Part shown: positions 10,898-23,201 of the stretch, piece after piece
Layout: each line of letters opens with the position of its first letter
Position numbering within the stretch: the first letter of the stretch is position 1
Assembly: GCA_001599595.1 (NCBI GenBank)
Contig: BCHH01000004.1
Coordinates: 255,905 to 319,904 of the forward strand
Direction of reading: 5' to 3'
DNA length: 64,000 nt
Source: Beverwykella pulmonaria
Taxonomy: Eukaryota; Ascomycota; Dothideomycetes; Pleosporales; Melanommataceae
Made by a program: the position numbers and the translations under genes
Notes under the pieces: generated by a model
Told to the model about the DNA's origin: nothing
The model's input: the letters and a program-made list of their open reading frames with translations, nothing else
Databases searched by the model: none

Positions 10898-12969
10898 TTA
10901 TGACGCCTCGACTGCCTTCTCCACCTTTGGCTCCGGATTCAACGGGTGCTTGGGATCATATCCGACTCGCTTCACAATCCCCAATCCTTTTGTCCGTCCC
11001 TCCCTGAACAATATCCTATCACCAACTGTCATGTACTCCGGCCTCTGCACAAACCTGAATGCAACCAATGCTCGGTCTCCTGTGCGGATGTACTGCCTAT
11101 CAATGTCGATGATGGCACATGTCTGACTGACGGGCCCTACATGCAGCATAGCCTGGTATTTGGTCTTGATGGTGGTGGCGTGAGATAGAATGAGAACCTC
11201 GGCAACAAACTCACGGTATACTCTTGGTTGCGCCACGAGGCCGGTGGCGGGATCGGGTTTGTCGGGTTTGTGCAAAACGACCATGCCCTTCCGAACGTCT
11301 TTCCGCCGAACATTGCGCAGCGCCAGACTCGCGCTCTGGCCCGCGGAGCATCCGGGAACCTGTATTCGCTTTCGCTCGATCGTCCGAACTTTGGTTGTGG
11401 CGAATTGTCCGAGAGAGTCTGGGCCGATAAGAATGGTGTCGCCGGTGTGGACCACGCCGGATTTCACTACGCCAGAAACAACTGTGCCGACGAAGGGAAC
11501 GGAGAAGGTGTCGTTGACGTGGAATTCGAGCGGCGCCGAGGAGTCGTAGTTGCCGTGATGAGGGAGGATGTTGAGGAAAGTGCGGACGAGGTTGAGGTTT
11601 GTGCCTGTCACATTGGAAACCTGGAAGATGGGGCAGATGCGACGGGAGACGAATTGGGTCTGCAAATCATTAGTGTGTAGTACTTGAAGGCGCCACAAGA
11701 AAATTCTTACCGCAGTGTTGATGCATTCCTCCCTGTTCTTGATGAAAATTGGGATCTTACGAGCGCCAGGAGACTTGAGTATCTTAGTCAGCTGGGTGAT
11801 GGTCTGCTCGAGAATCTGCGGCGGGCAAATGTCGATCTTGGTGATGACAACCATGACGGGAACATTGAGCGCAAGGGCAATGCCAAGATGCTCCCTACTC
11901 ATGCCGATCAGGCCATTGTTCGCAGCCACCATCAACAGACAGTAGTTTGGCTCGCTACTCAGCAGACCAAAGACGGTAGTCCGGAGGTACCTCTCATGTC
12001 CCGCGAGATCAGTGAAACTGATGACCTTGGCGGAGCGTCGACCAATCTCCTCCCAGGTCAGTTTCCGACCAGCCACATTGGAGACGACCACCTCGCCCTT
12101 GCTATCGAAGCCCATAATCTCCATGCCTACAGAGCTGGTTCGCCCGCTCTCAATCTCGTGCTTGTGGCGGAAGAGGTTAACACGAGCTTTGCCTCGTCCA
12201 TCGTCGAGCCCGCCCTTGACGAGTACGCCGAGCATGGTGCTCTTGCCGGCATCGACTATCCAAATCAGCACACATCCTCTTCTATTTCCCTGCCCCCCCC
12301 CCCCCCAAAAAAAAAAAAATGGGCGTGACTCACCATTGCCGACCACAGCTATCCGCGTCTCAATAACGTCATCCACACTCGCTGGCCTCTTTCTCAATAT
12401 CAGTTTCCCACACGCGCCCTTCTCTTTCGCATTCAGCGGGCCAACCTCAATCTCGTCGCCTTCCACCCCCACATTCCTCGTCATGAGCAACTTGACATCA
12501 GCCTTCAAGTCCTCACACACCCCGCTCAGCCTCGCAAGCGCAGTATCCCACTCTTCCCTCGTGAATCCCATGGAGTCCCCATTATCCTCCAATCCAAGAT
12601 CGAACAGCGCTTCGCCGTGGCCTTCGACTAATCGTGCGTCTATGTGGTCCGCGAGGGCCGCGACATTCCCTTCAGCGGGGTCAAGGAGCAGCGTTTTTAG
12701 GCGGACGTGCGGGGAGGTGTCGTCGGAGAGGCCTAGCTGGTCGATGATGTCGAGCTCGTCGTGGTCTTGGAGGGCGGGGACTTGCGTTTGGCCTGGCGGG
12801 CGGCGCAGCGCCTGCTGTTTCTGGACGTAGTCGGCGAACTCGCTGAGGGCCTGGAGGCAGCATCAGTATCCAACACGGCAGCATGCAGATGAATGTTTGG
12901 ACGGCGCACCGACTCGCCCTTCCGCCGTTCGACGGGGTTCTGTTTCGCGATGGGGTGTCGCGAGGCCAT
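10898..12969 (-). CDS. GTPBP1/GTPBP2-type translational GTPase
   Basis: Four exons (12969-12910, 12850-12334, 12255-11711, 11659-10898) encode 627 residues. Introns are 59, 78 and 51 bp, all GT-AG. Splicing intron 2 restores the P-loop GNVDAGKST; G3 is DLAGHERY and G4 is TKID, followed by EF-Tu-like beta-barrel domains (for example HVNDTFSVPFVGTVVSG). This architecture matches the eEF1A-related GTPBP1 family, implicated elsewhere in ribosome rescue and mRNA turnover. Start chosen as MASRHPIAKQN at 12969 because it joins in phase to a long coding exon. Intron 2 contains C14 next to A13 on the plus strand, has no in-frame stop and is a multiple of three, so retention would add 26 residues inside the P-loop. 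Confidence 0.93.
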
Positions 12970-13496
12970 GGCTGGTAGCTGTGTATTGTGGTCAGGTGCC
13001 TATTTGTAAGTTCCGTAAAGTGCGCCGCAGTCTTGTATATTGGCGTATCCGTAAAGAGTGCTGCTGTTCCATTGGGTCGTGGAGTGTGCTGGAGGGCGAT
13101 GGATGGTGGGGTGTTCTGTCGATGCGCGGAGAGGTGCCGGCCTTTTAGCTGGGATTATCAATGGCGAGTCATAGTGCACACCCCGGTCAAATGACGCTGA
13201 GACGACAGAACCACCGCTCCCTCTTGACTCACGTCGCGAAACTTCACGGAAACGTATATGTCTCATTTCAGGGCGGAATCTGCGTGAGTGGAAGAGGCAA
13301 TGCTCGTATTCACATACAAGATCCATCATGTCATCCCTACGACCATAATCACGAGTTTCAATCAAGGGCGTAAACACGAGAAGGGCTCAACCAGTGAATT
13401 GCTATCTAGATTCGTTGGCTAATATTGTTCCATGGCTCATGGTTCCCCCGATCTGACAGTCGGTCCATATGATTCATACCTCGCGAAGGATTTGCC
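12970..13496. other. Intergenic, no supported gene
   Basis: Holds the GTPase promoter and the 3' end of the dioxygenase gene. A minus-strand frame of 125 codons is present but has no domain and a random composition. Confidence 0.5.
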
Positions 13497-15122
13497 TCAG
13501 GACGCCGCAACGCCTCGCTCCCCACAGTACTTGGAAACCTCCTTCTGCAGCGTCTCCCGTTGGTGGTTCGCGTTGTCCATGATGTCGCTGACCCCGTTGA
13601 TCGAGCTGCAGTACCCCGCTGTATCGACCATCTGCGCGAGAACGGCTTGCAGCTGGTTGGGCAGCCACTGGAGACAATTAGCGTTGATAGACTCGCTATG
13701 CTGGGAAGACTCACCGTCACGATGGGGCTCCCGCCAGTCGCAGTCGGGTGCTTGGTCTGCTTGAGAATGTACTCCCTCGTGAAACACCAATGCCGCCAGC
13801 GGAAGTCGCGAACCTGATCAAGAGCCTGGAGATACAGCGCAGCCGAGACGGAGTCACCAATAGCGAAGTCCTTCAAGCCTGACGCTTCGGCACTGTCGCG
13901 AACAGCTTCCAGAAACTCGCGATGGTTTCCGGGCCGGTACTGGCGGAAATCCTTGAGAATATCGGTGAGTGGGGTCTCAGGCATCTTAATCTGCAGGAGA
14001 TTGTCGCAGAGTGGTATCTGTAGAGTCAGCACGAGTATTGTATTGATAGAGATAGGCAAGACTTACCATGCTGTCATTGGCCCCGGACTCTCCTCGAAAG
14101 GACATCGGCTCCTCGCTCACACCTTCGTAGACAACGCCTTTCGGGAACATGGACTGCGAAGTAATGCCGAAGATGAAAGTTCGGAACGTGGTATAGCCCG
14201 TTGGTTTACTACGATTCCACATGGCTGACACGTATTGTTAGGGACAATGAATGCCTGCGCACAGGGAGCGACTTACTGTTCATCACAGCGTTCACATTTC
14301 TCAAAGCCCCGACCAACGTCCGCAGCCCATCGTCGAACATCTCCCGGTCTCTAGCAGCGCTGCCTTGAAGCATATCGACGGTGCCCTTGACCAAGGCGCC
14401 CGACTCTTTGACCATGGCAATATGCACTAGCACGAACCCGGCCTCGGACGAAGTCGGGTCAAGACCATGCTCGAAAGCACGTATTAGACGAAGATTTTCG
14501 TATTCGAGACCCTTCTCTGGAACCTCCAAGCGGTAGTTGAAGAGTGCATACGACCCGGCATACTCCATGAACGGCTTAAATCCGACACTGACGCGCGTTC
14601 ACGTGATTAGCACAATGTAGCCCACAACAAAGGGGACAAGTATGATTACGGCCACAAAGCGTCAGTCAAATGCACTCACATCTCAGCAACCTTAACGATT
14701 GGCAGTGCAATACTCCGCGGCAAGGACTGCCGACCCAAGCCATACGGCTCGCCCTTCAAGAAGCGTTCGTGGCATGGCTCAAGAAGATAGGCGGAAGCCA
14801 AGAAGGAGTAGTCGCGATACAGCGCGTTCATAATGACGAGGTCATTGCGGTATTTCTCGACCTCCAGTGTCAAGTCAGGAAGCTCCTTGAGGACCGTGTC
14901 TCCAAAGACGAAGTCGGCAAGGAGGCCTGGTTTCCCAGAGAGGGTCTTGACTGGCATGCGCTGGAGAAGAGATTCCACGGCTGCAAACTCTTGTGGCAGC
15001 TTGATGACAGGTTCCTGACGGGGAAGGAAGCCTCTAGTTGTTGAGACCATGAAGGCTGGAAGGGAGTGGTCATCAGGACGTGTATCCTTGAGGACGGGAA
15101 AATCGAAAGCAGAAATCGACAT
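13497..15122 (-). CDS. BNA2: Indoleamine 2,3-dioxygenase (Bna2-type)
   Basis: Five exons (15122-14680, 14587-14277, 14224-14067, 14017-13715, 13667-13497) encode 461 residues, close to the yeast Bna2 length; introns are 92, 52, 49 and 47 bp. Family hallmarks are visible: FMEYAGSYALFNYRL in the N-terminal half, SFRGESGANDSMIP in the active-site loop, YRPGNHREFLEAV containing the expected proximal haem-ligand His, and DFRWRHWCFTREYI near the C-terminus. The enzyme is a cytosolic haem protein that opens the indole ring of tryptophan to N-formylkynurenine, the first step of de novo NAD synthesis. Nothing appears missing. It has no other kynurenine-pathway gene beside it. Filamentous fungi often carry several IDO paralogues, so Bna2 orthology rather than a paralogue is inferred. 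Confidence 0.93.
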
Positions 15123-15236
15123 ATTGGATATAAATACTGAGGCTGAAATTCAAAAGTAAAAGAGGTATTGCCAAGATCTAGGCTATGTATGTGTGTGTGT
15201 GGATCGGGAATGAGGTTCGAAGTTCTCTCAGGTCGC

Positions 15237-15681
15237 TCAAAATTCGTTTATAATAAGTTTGGCCGGCTTCAATTCCGTGGCCGGAATGGATACGGCCTCA
15301 CCATCCCCAAGTCCAAAATCCGCCTTTCCGGAATCTAGATAAAGATACGTAATAGCTGTATCGGTTCCCCCATCCCATGACCACCACCCGCCATAATCCT
15401 GCAATGCCCGAAAACATCCCATAGGCTTCCCGACCACCTCGTCGACGCCAATGGTATAGGACAAAGACGTGTTGAGTGGCTGCTGGTCTTATCATTGTTG
15501 GGACTAGAGTCAATCTAGAAATGTTTTCCTGCTCTTTCTTATGAGGCGAAAAGGCCATGCGTAAAAACGAATGTTGGCTCCGTAGATGGGCGTGGGACGT
15601 TGGTGGTTCCTGCGGTTGTTCGTTATCGTGGTCGTTAAAAAGGTGAGGCGGTGAGTGCTGTTTCAAGATGGGCGATAACAT
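15237..15681 (-). pseudogene. Possible coding remnant of unknown type
   Basis: Two overlapping minus-strand frames look coding: one begins MLSPILKQHSPPHLF (15681 downward), the other ends DFGLGDGEAVSIPATEL with a stop at 15237-15239. No ordinary intron joins them cleanly, because a TAA precedes the second frame by only a few codons. It may be a frameshifted remnant or a gene with an unusual junction. No domain recognised. Confidence 0.3.
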
Positions 15682-15993
15682 CCCCAGGCCGGTGCGGTGC
15701 CTTCACTTGCTACCCTGGTGAGACCATATTCAGTCGAATGGAATCGCAATATCAAATGGGCTGTTCATGAAGATCCTTGATGGAAAAGCTGATATCGTAC
15801 TCTCATCTTGCAAGATCACGCTAAGACCAGAAGGTTCACACTGGAACAGCCAATCACAATTCGCAGGCTAGTTTTATACCAAAAATCTTGGAACCACAAC
15901 CTCTTTCTCCTCAAGATTATCAATTCGGGTTATCATGGGGTATCGTGCCACCAAATGGTATTGCAGGAACAGTAATATCAGCAGGATTACTAA
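15682..15993. other. Short gene-free flank before the copia insertion
   Basis: No gene seen. The sequence runs directly into the target site of the retrotransposon. Confidence 0.5.
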
Positions 15994-15998
15994 CAACA
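15994..15998 (+). other. Target-site duplication, left copy (CAACA)
   Basis: CAACA immediately precedes the left LTR and is repeated exactly at 21439-21443 after the right LTR, as expected for integrase-mediated insertion of a Ty1/copia element with a 5-bp stagger. Confidence 0.95.
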
Positions 15999-16129
15999 TG
16001 TAAGCCGAGGACACCATAATGTCACGTGGATATGCCACTGACTAATCAGTCCGTCATATATATATCAGCTGTACATACATCACATACAATACACATCTTG
16101 ACACCTCTTCCTCCGCCCTCTAGCTTACA
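15999..16129 (+). repeat. Left LTR of the copia element
   Basis: 131 bp beginning TGTAAGCCGAGGACACC and ending TAGCTTACA, with TG...CA ends. It differs from the right LTR at a single base (T at the CTCTAGC position against C in CTCCAGC), a CpA to TpA change. Confidence 0.95.
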
Positions 16130-19100
16130 GTTATAAGCCTGGTTCGTGCCTAACCGCACCATCAAATATCGTTTGACCATCACTGTTGTTTATTATTTGA
16201 TTCTACCTATCAACTCTGTTGTCAATATGTCTTCTACTGAACCTATTCTTTAAGGAAAATCTGACTAGGAGCACTGGATCTTTGTGGTCAAGCGAGTCGC
16301 TCAATCAGGAGGCGTATGGGAGTATCTCAACCCCGAACAACCCTATCGTCCTCTCAACAAGCCTGAGAAACCTCCTCGTCCAACTGCCGTTCCTAATGCT
16401 GCTGGAACTGCTTCTATCCAACCTACGCAGGGAGAGCTCACGCTATACAGTCAGGATATGAGCGCATATTACAAAGATATCAAAGAGTATTAGCGATTGA
16501 AAGATAAGTTAGGACAAGTTGGATCCCACATTGCTAAAACAATTCATCAGGATCTCATCTACCATATCCAAGACAAAGACGCTGTATACAATCAGCTTAA
16601 GGCGTTGGAAAAGCACTACTTACCTACAAGCTAGGATCAGAAATATTAAGTTCAACAAGCGTACGAAACAGCCAAGATCCTGCATGCCCACTAAACAAAT
16701 ATTAAGGACTGGTGCGACGCCTTTCTCGCTGCCTACAATCGCGCAAAACTACTTAAGCTACCACAAGCACACAGCTTCCAACCTCACCACAATCTACTGC
16801 AAGCAATTAATTAGGTCAATCTAGGATATGCTGCCAGTATCTCTCACAAAATCTTCACTGCTAAGAAAGCCTAGGATGCAAACCCCAACGCTCTAATACT
16901 AGACTCTGTTTAGCTGTCAACTGTTACTGCTAAATATCTGCAATACTATTGTGCCACACAATTAATAAAAACCAATATCTATGGGGGAGCATTTGGAGCG
17001 AAGCTAAACAGTGAAGAATCTCTATACAACAAGAAAACAGCTAGGAACAGTGGTAATCTAGCCAAGCTGTGCCTGTGTGGTGATATACACTGCTAGGGCT
17101 AATGTCCCTACATTATTACATTGCTAAGACTAAGAGGATTTGTTGAAGACCCTAAAAAAGCTAAGAAAGTTGCTAATTACAAGGCCACAGACAAGAGAGG
17201 TATACTAAACAAGGTCTGCAATAGGCAGCAGCAATACAAGAAGCGTTTCAACAAGTGGAATAGCAAGGGTAATAACAAGAAGGACAAATCTAATTTAATA
17301 GAGATAGATGCTGGAGACAACCCTGCTCAGCCATTAATACCACATGTATTTGCAGTATTTTTGTTAGCGTTCAGCCCTTAATTGCATTAATCGCATTAAT
17401 TGTAGCAGTACCCACTCCTCCACTTATAGACCTTAGATCCAGCCACTAATATCCACATCTGCAACAACCCAGCTAAATTCTAATAGGTAGCACTAGCAGC
17501 TAACAACAATATTATACTCACTAGCAATGCTGAGATATCTATTTAAGCATAGGGAGAAGTAACAATACCCCTATTAACGCTGAAAGGCATTAAATTAACA
17601 ACACTCAAGCAAGTAGCGCTGATCCCGTCCTTCTTTACCAACCTTGTCTCACTATCACGCCTTGCATTATTAAATATCCACTTTAACTCTGGCCGCAATA
17701 CCCTGTATCAGCTAACAGGATCAACCTAGGAAGACATTGCGCACCTTACCTAATATAGTAGTTACTAGCTTGTTGTACACTGCACTAAGGCAATAACACC
17801 TCAGCAGCCACCTTAGCCATTTGCATATGCAACCACTAATTGTTGACTACAGTACTCCGCGCAGCCGCTTCAACCTTAGGCACTTACCAAGCCTTAACTG
17901 CATGTCTTAATAGCACACGCAGGCAGTAATGCAATTGACCATCTAGCCAACAACGTTGTTAGTATTGAGCTACCTAAGGGATCTGCTCCTTGTACTATTA
18001 ACTGTAAAGAATGTCTGCAAAATAAGGCCCACAAAATTATATCTTAACGCATTGGACATAAGAGGGGTGCATTACGTCTATTTAAGACAGTTGCTATTAA
18101 CATTATTAAGCTTGATGCCCCTAGCTACAATAGTCATTAATATGTGTTCCATAGATTTGACCTATTCACAAAGTTCAATTTTGTATACACAATGCCCCAA
18201 CGCAATAAGGAAGCACTGCTTAATATCCTTATACAACTAGATTAAACCATCAAACGCGAGTTCAATACTACTGTTACATTTATAATTGCAGATAATGAGA
18301 GAGGATATAGCCTTAATGACGACTCAACTTGTGCATATTGCGCAGCACATAGTATCAACTTTTAGATTAGAGCACCTTATACTAAGGAGCAAAACAGTTC
18401 CGCAGAATGCTTAGGAAAGAATCTAATTAAAAAATCGCGATCTATAAAAGGCACATTAGACCTACTACTAGCACTTGGCCCTAAAATCTATGTTACAGCA
18501 GGATATATACTTAATTGGACGCTGACAAAAGCATTAGGCTAGAAGACTCTATTTGAGGTGGCATATAACAAGAAGCCTTCAATTGCTCACCTTTGTATAT
18601 ATAGCTGTCGCGCATATGCACTCTGTACACAGATACCCAGAGGCGACAAATTGACACCACGTGCTTTGATTAGATACCTTGTCAGCTATGACTCTTCAAA
18701 CATATACTAAGTATGGCTGCTAAAAGCTAGAAGCAGAGCACATCAAGGAAAGGTTATTTGGACACGAGATGTTACCTTCAAGGAGGATCTATTTTATAAT
18801 CACCGCGACAATTCTGATATATTACTGCGAGGGCAAGAACTGGAGGATATCTCACAAACACTTCACATGCCACCACTTTGAAATCCAGAAGAATTGTCTG
18901 AATCTGAATCTGAATTAGAACATGAACCTGATCAACCTGCTGATCCTCATCAACCTGATTAACCTTCCTATCACTATTAATTTGATCACCTTATTGATCA
19001 GAATCAAATCAATTAGTTGAGTTAAAACAAATCACATGATCAGCCATCTCATCTACCGACTCCTGATAGCTTGATATCACTGTTATTGAATACCTCTCCT

Positions 19101-21297
19101 AATAAACATTCGCACATGCTGACATCAAGCACACGGTCATCAACTGTTCAGTCAACTACCTCTGAAACAAGCAACGCTCGTCAACTACATAATAAAGAAA
19201 TGGCCGCTACTTCTGCTTCTACCGCCACTTCCACTAGAAAGCGCAAGCGACGAGATTCAACTAACTTAAATGCAGCACAAAATTGCAAAGTCATTAATAG
19301 CAACCTGCGACAATCTTATATCCTTCTGCAAGGATCTACTAGAACTAGGAAACTGTTGCAAAGGAATAGCAGCTTTTATATCACCAAGTACTAGTCAACC
19401 TTCGTCGCCGCACTATTAAAAGGACCCAAAACACGATTTCATCAAAGTCAGCTGCTACTAGAGCCAATATCCTACAAGGAGGTGATGAAGCTCCCTTATC
19501 CACACAACCAAGGATTCCTAGCAGCTGCTTGACGCGAGATTAGCACAATCTGGCGCAAAGGGACATACACGAAGATAGCATAGAAAGACTTTAATGCTAA
19601 TAATCACAAAGTTCTCCTAATGATGTGGAGATTTACACACAAGCTTAACAGTGAAGGATATCTTACTAATTACAAAGCTAGGATCTGTGTGCGTGGCGAC
19701 CTCCAGACTACTGCTAAAGACACATATACAGCCACATTAGCCATTTGAACCTTCTAAGCCGTGATGGCTATTGCAGCTCACTTCAATCTAGAGATAAGGC
19801 ACTACAACACTGTCAACGCGTTTACCAACGCTTAATTAGAAACGCCTGTCTATTGCCACGCACCAGACAGCTTCTCTAACCCTAACCACCTATAGGAGCT
19901 GCACCGCGCGCTATACAGCCTCAAGATATTACCACTGCTATAGTACAAGGACCTTACTAAGTCGCTCAAGGAGCTAGGACTTGAAGAAGTCAAAGAAGCT
20001 CTGTGCCTGTAGATAAACAACAAGCTACTAGTATTCTTCTATGTAGATAATATTGTCATCCTTGTTAAACTAGGTCATACAAAAGTAATTAAACAGTTTA
20101 AACAAAAGCTCCTGTAGTAATATAAGATTAGATGTCTAGGAGAACTAACTACCTTCTATAGAATTTAAATTTAACGCGACTAAGAAGCAGGAAAGATATG
20201 GCTATTACAAGGTGCTTATATCAACAAACTAGTACTCAAATTCCCGCCACCAAAGCCCATCAAAGCTACAACACCACTACCGCTCAAGGAACTGCTTCCG
20301 TCACCAAAACAGACAGAAAATGAAGCCAATATTACTTACTACAGTTAGCTAGTTGGATCAATTGGACACGCAGCGGAAGTTACTCAGCCTGATATCACAA
20401 AAGCATATTCCAAGCTTGCCAAATTCTTGATCAATCCGTCGCAACAACATATTGACGCCGCATATCACGTGATTGCATACCTTGGTCAGACACGTGATTG
20501 GTCACTGTGCTATAATGCATTAGTATCAACCAACTCAGCCTATATCGCCAACTGCGAAGAACCCGACTTCTTTGGAGCCTCAGACGCATTATATGCTAAT
20601 GACAAGGCCACGCGCAAAAGCTTACAAGGGTATATCTTCTTCCTATTTGGCGGTCCTATTAACTGGAAAGCGACGCTGCAGCGCTGTGTCACCAAATCAA
20701 CCACCAAATCCGAACTGATCGCTGCATCATCAGCTGGCACTAAATTAATATGGTGGTGGAGACTATTCAAATCTATCAGATTTGAGCTTAACAATGAGCA
20801 ACTGCTATACTGCGACAATTAACAGACAATTTGATTGCTAAAAGAAGCTTCTCCGCGTCTCAAAACCAAACTACAGCACGTCAATATCTATCATCACTGG
20901 CTTCATCAAGAGGTTCAAAACAATCAAATCAATCTTGCATATATCCAGACCAATAGTCAACCAGCTGACGGTCTTACAAAGCTGTTGCCGAGACAAAGGC
21001 ATGAACACTGGGTATCCCTTTTGCATTTTGAGGATTTCCTATTATAACTGTCCTGTGTATTTTCATTTATTTTGTATTTATTTACTGTACATTGCTGTCA
21101 ATTCTTGTAAACAGCTATTTTAAACCTCCAACCTCCGTACAGAACACACGAAGCACAAACAAGATCGCCCCATCTGGAACTGCACCAGCAGTGGTTGACA
21201 GGCCTGTACTACAGCAGGACAGACCCACAAATATGCAGCTCTGCCTGAGAAAGGTAGAGGATGGCCTTCGATCGCTCCAGCTTTAAAGTTCAAAACT

Positions 21298-21307
21298 GAG
21301 GGGGGTG
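21298..21307 (+). other. Polypurine tract of the copia element
   Basis: GAGGGGGGTG lies immediately 5' of the right LTR, the expected place for the plus-strand primer used in reverse transcription. Confidence 0.8.
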
Positions 21308-21438
21308 TGTAAGCCGAGGACACCATAATGTCACGTGGATATGCCACTGACTAATCAGTCCGTCATATATATATCAGCTGTACATACATCACATACAATA
21401 CACATCTTGACACCTCTTCCTCCGCCCTCCAGCTTACA
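21308..21438 (+). repeat. Right LTR of the copia element
   Basis: 131 bp, 130 identical to the left LTR, followed by the CAACA target duplication at 21439-21443. Confidence 0.95.
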
Positions 21439-21892
21439 CAACATGTTCCCACTTTTGAGGGCACACCTCTTGCATCTTGCCTCGGCGACCCAGCACCCGG
21501 CTCGATATATCACTCAGTTCGAATTTCTTGATGTGCATAAACTAAATCTATTCTGGTAAGCACCCTCCTATCCATCAAGATGCATAATATATGTTCTCAC
21601 ATCTGTAAAGCATAACAAGAACAGGGAGGGCAAAATATATCAAGGTAGAGGGCAAGTGTATTAACTTTCTTCAGCCAGACCCTGTCGCATCTGCTAGCAG
21701 ACTTTTCACAGTTCCTTTTGTTTACCGCCCCTGCTGTTCACCTTGGACGTAGGAACATATGGTATGCAGACACTAGCTCCTTTTCGCCAATTCAGCTGTT
21801 GGAAGGTATATTTTGGGAGTAAGAGCTCGATGTATTTCCTATCGGTGTAGAAGGGTGTAGCAATCTCTCTCTAGGCGCTAGACAGCCTTCAA

Positions 21893-23201
21893 CTAAATAA
21901 TCCAAGGATAAATCTTCTTGATAGTCTCATAATCCAAACCAGAGACTTCCTCGTTGGACTCAACTGTATCAGACTTCGCAACGGCGATTTTGTCCGGGGG
22001 GCTGTATATCAGGCTGCCATTCTTCCACGACGACAAACCTACATTCTCAACCGTATCCCCGCAGTGGGTACTATTAAAGGCATGGGTCGAACCATATTGC
22101 ATGATGTTTCGATCTACAGAGGTGCACCTTCAGAGAGTGTGTGCTCTTTTGAGTAGTTGGGAGCATTGGATTCCTAGCTGTAGCCCGGATCTGGACTTGT
22201 GCAGACTTCTTCCATAGCGTGTTTGCCTTCTCTTTCAATTTTCTCCTTTGCCTCATCGTACTAAGATGGGTGCATGTACTCGAAGTAAATGTAGAAGTCG
22301 CCTGGTTAGGGTAAACTGGTTTGCTGACGATCTTATACGGTGACGGGTAAGAGCACCTACGATTGGCTCGCTGATGTTCGTGAACAAGACTAAATATGTG
22401 TCCTTTCTTACCGTTTGTGAGAAATTTTGGAGAAGTAGCGGTCACCGTACCCATTTCGTGTGCAGCCGTGTAAAATGCGGCATCATAATCAATAGCCCAT
22501 CCGGTCTCTATAAAATTCTAACCCTTTGCAGGTTTCACTGAACTAGGGATATACCCAAGAGTGCCATGTATATTCAACTTTTTATCGTTATATCATGCAA
22601 TAAGAACACCTCTAGGGAGACTTAGATGCCAATTTCTATCTTTGGGTAGTTAACGCGACGGCCATCCTTTTTATCCACTTCTTGCAACTTCAAGTGATGG
22701 CCGCTTGCCTCACTTCGGTCTCTAATCTTGGTTTTAATAAGCTCTAGGGTGCAATTATATATCCGCAGAGCTTGGAGACAGCTTTCTTGCTCTGTGCTGA
22801 CTTTTGGGTCACATGATGAGTCATCTCTATGTTTACTTTCACTATCTTGGTAGGCTTCTAGCGTGCTTGGTAAGACTGTAAATATTTCTTCGGTGGCTCC
22901 TCTGTAGAATCAATATACAACCAACATCAATTTCTCTATCAACTTCGTCACATCAGAATACCCTGGAAGGAGCGCCTGATACGGATGGCTTTGTCATTTC
23001 CAGTGGGCTAGACTCAGCACGGATTGCTGAGTCTAGCCACGGTCTGGGCTCACCAAGACTCAGATTTAGCTTTGCAATGCCATTTTCTACGAGAGTTGCA
23101 CTAGAGTGGGTCCCAGGGCTAGCGAATTTGGCTCTGTTGAGGGGAGGCGGACATGTTGCCGCGAGAGCTAGGGCGGCGAGCAGAAGGATGAAGAGCTTCA
23201 T
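21893..23201 (-). pseudogene. Decayed secreted astacin-like zinc metalloprotease
   Basis: Reading right to left: signal peptide MKLFILLLAALALAATC from 23201, a GT-AG junction, a propeptide/N-terminal stretch (SGHHLKLQEVDKKDGRRV near 22660), then TLGYIPSSVKPAKG and the catalytic segment. Splicing a 48-bp intron (22386-22433 region) restores HEMGHIFSLVHEHQR, the HExxHxxxxxHE signature of astacin/M12-type zincins, and a second 59-bp intron joins it to RDFYIYFEYMHP. The C-terminus has IMQYGSTHAF (Met-turn and Tyr) and ends at KKIYPWII. The frame is broken by a TAA near 22622, a frameshift near 22590, a TAG near 22514, and TAG, TAG, TGA between about 22130 and 22260. The active-site motif is intact, so decay is recent. 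It lies 450 bp from the RIP-damaged copia element. Confidence 0.75.
23006..23038. repeat. Perfect 14-bp hairpin inside the protease pseudogene
   Basis: GGCTAGACTCAGCA (23006-23019) and TGCTGAGTCTAGCC (23025-23038) are exact reverse complements separated by five bases. It falls in the signal-peptide exon or its following intron. Confidence 0.7.

Larger units (their letters stand above)
15999..21438 (+). mobile_element. Full-length Ty1/copia LTR retrotransposon, coding capacity lost
   Basis: A 5440-bp element bounded by two 131-bp LTRs and a CAACA duplication. In order along the plus strand the degenerate frames show a Gag-like region with a CCHC-type knuckle around 17068-17115, a protease-like DPATNIHICN near 17450, integrase-like sequence (18050-18750), reverse transcriptase with FFYVDN near 20035, RNase H (20390-20850, STTKSELIA) and a terminal PADGLTKLL segment ending at 21047. 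Gag, PR, IN, RT, RH is the copia order. Dozens of TAG and TAA codons interrupt the frames, typically where Trp (TGG) or Gln (CAG/CAA) is expected, the signature of CpA to TpA RIP. The catalytic YVDD is altered to YVDN. It cannot encode working enzymes. Confidence 0.95.

Noticed and set aside
10946..12830. Several long plus-strand frames across the GTPase gene
   Set aside because: They overlap well-supported GTPase exons on the other strand and have no recognisable domains.
13000..13377. 125-codon minus frame between the GTPase and dioxygenase genes
   Set aside because: No domain and a random-looking composition in a promoter region.
15999..21438. TAG reassigned as a sense codon in the copia element
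   Set aside because: The TAGs fit CpA to TpA mutation of TGG and CAG, and host genes use TAG as a normal stop, so RIP is the simpler explanation.
22074..22454. 126-codon minus frame starting MGTVTATSPKF
   Set aside because: It reads through two introns of the decayed metalloprotease; the spliced reading gives the HExxH motif, so this frame is not the real protein.
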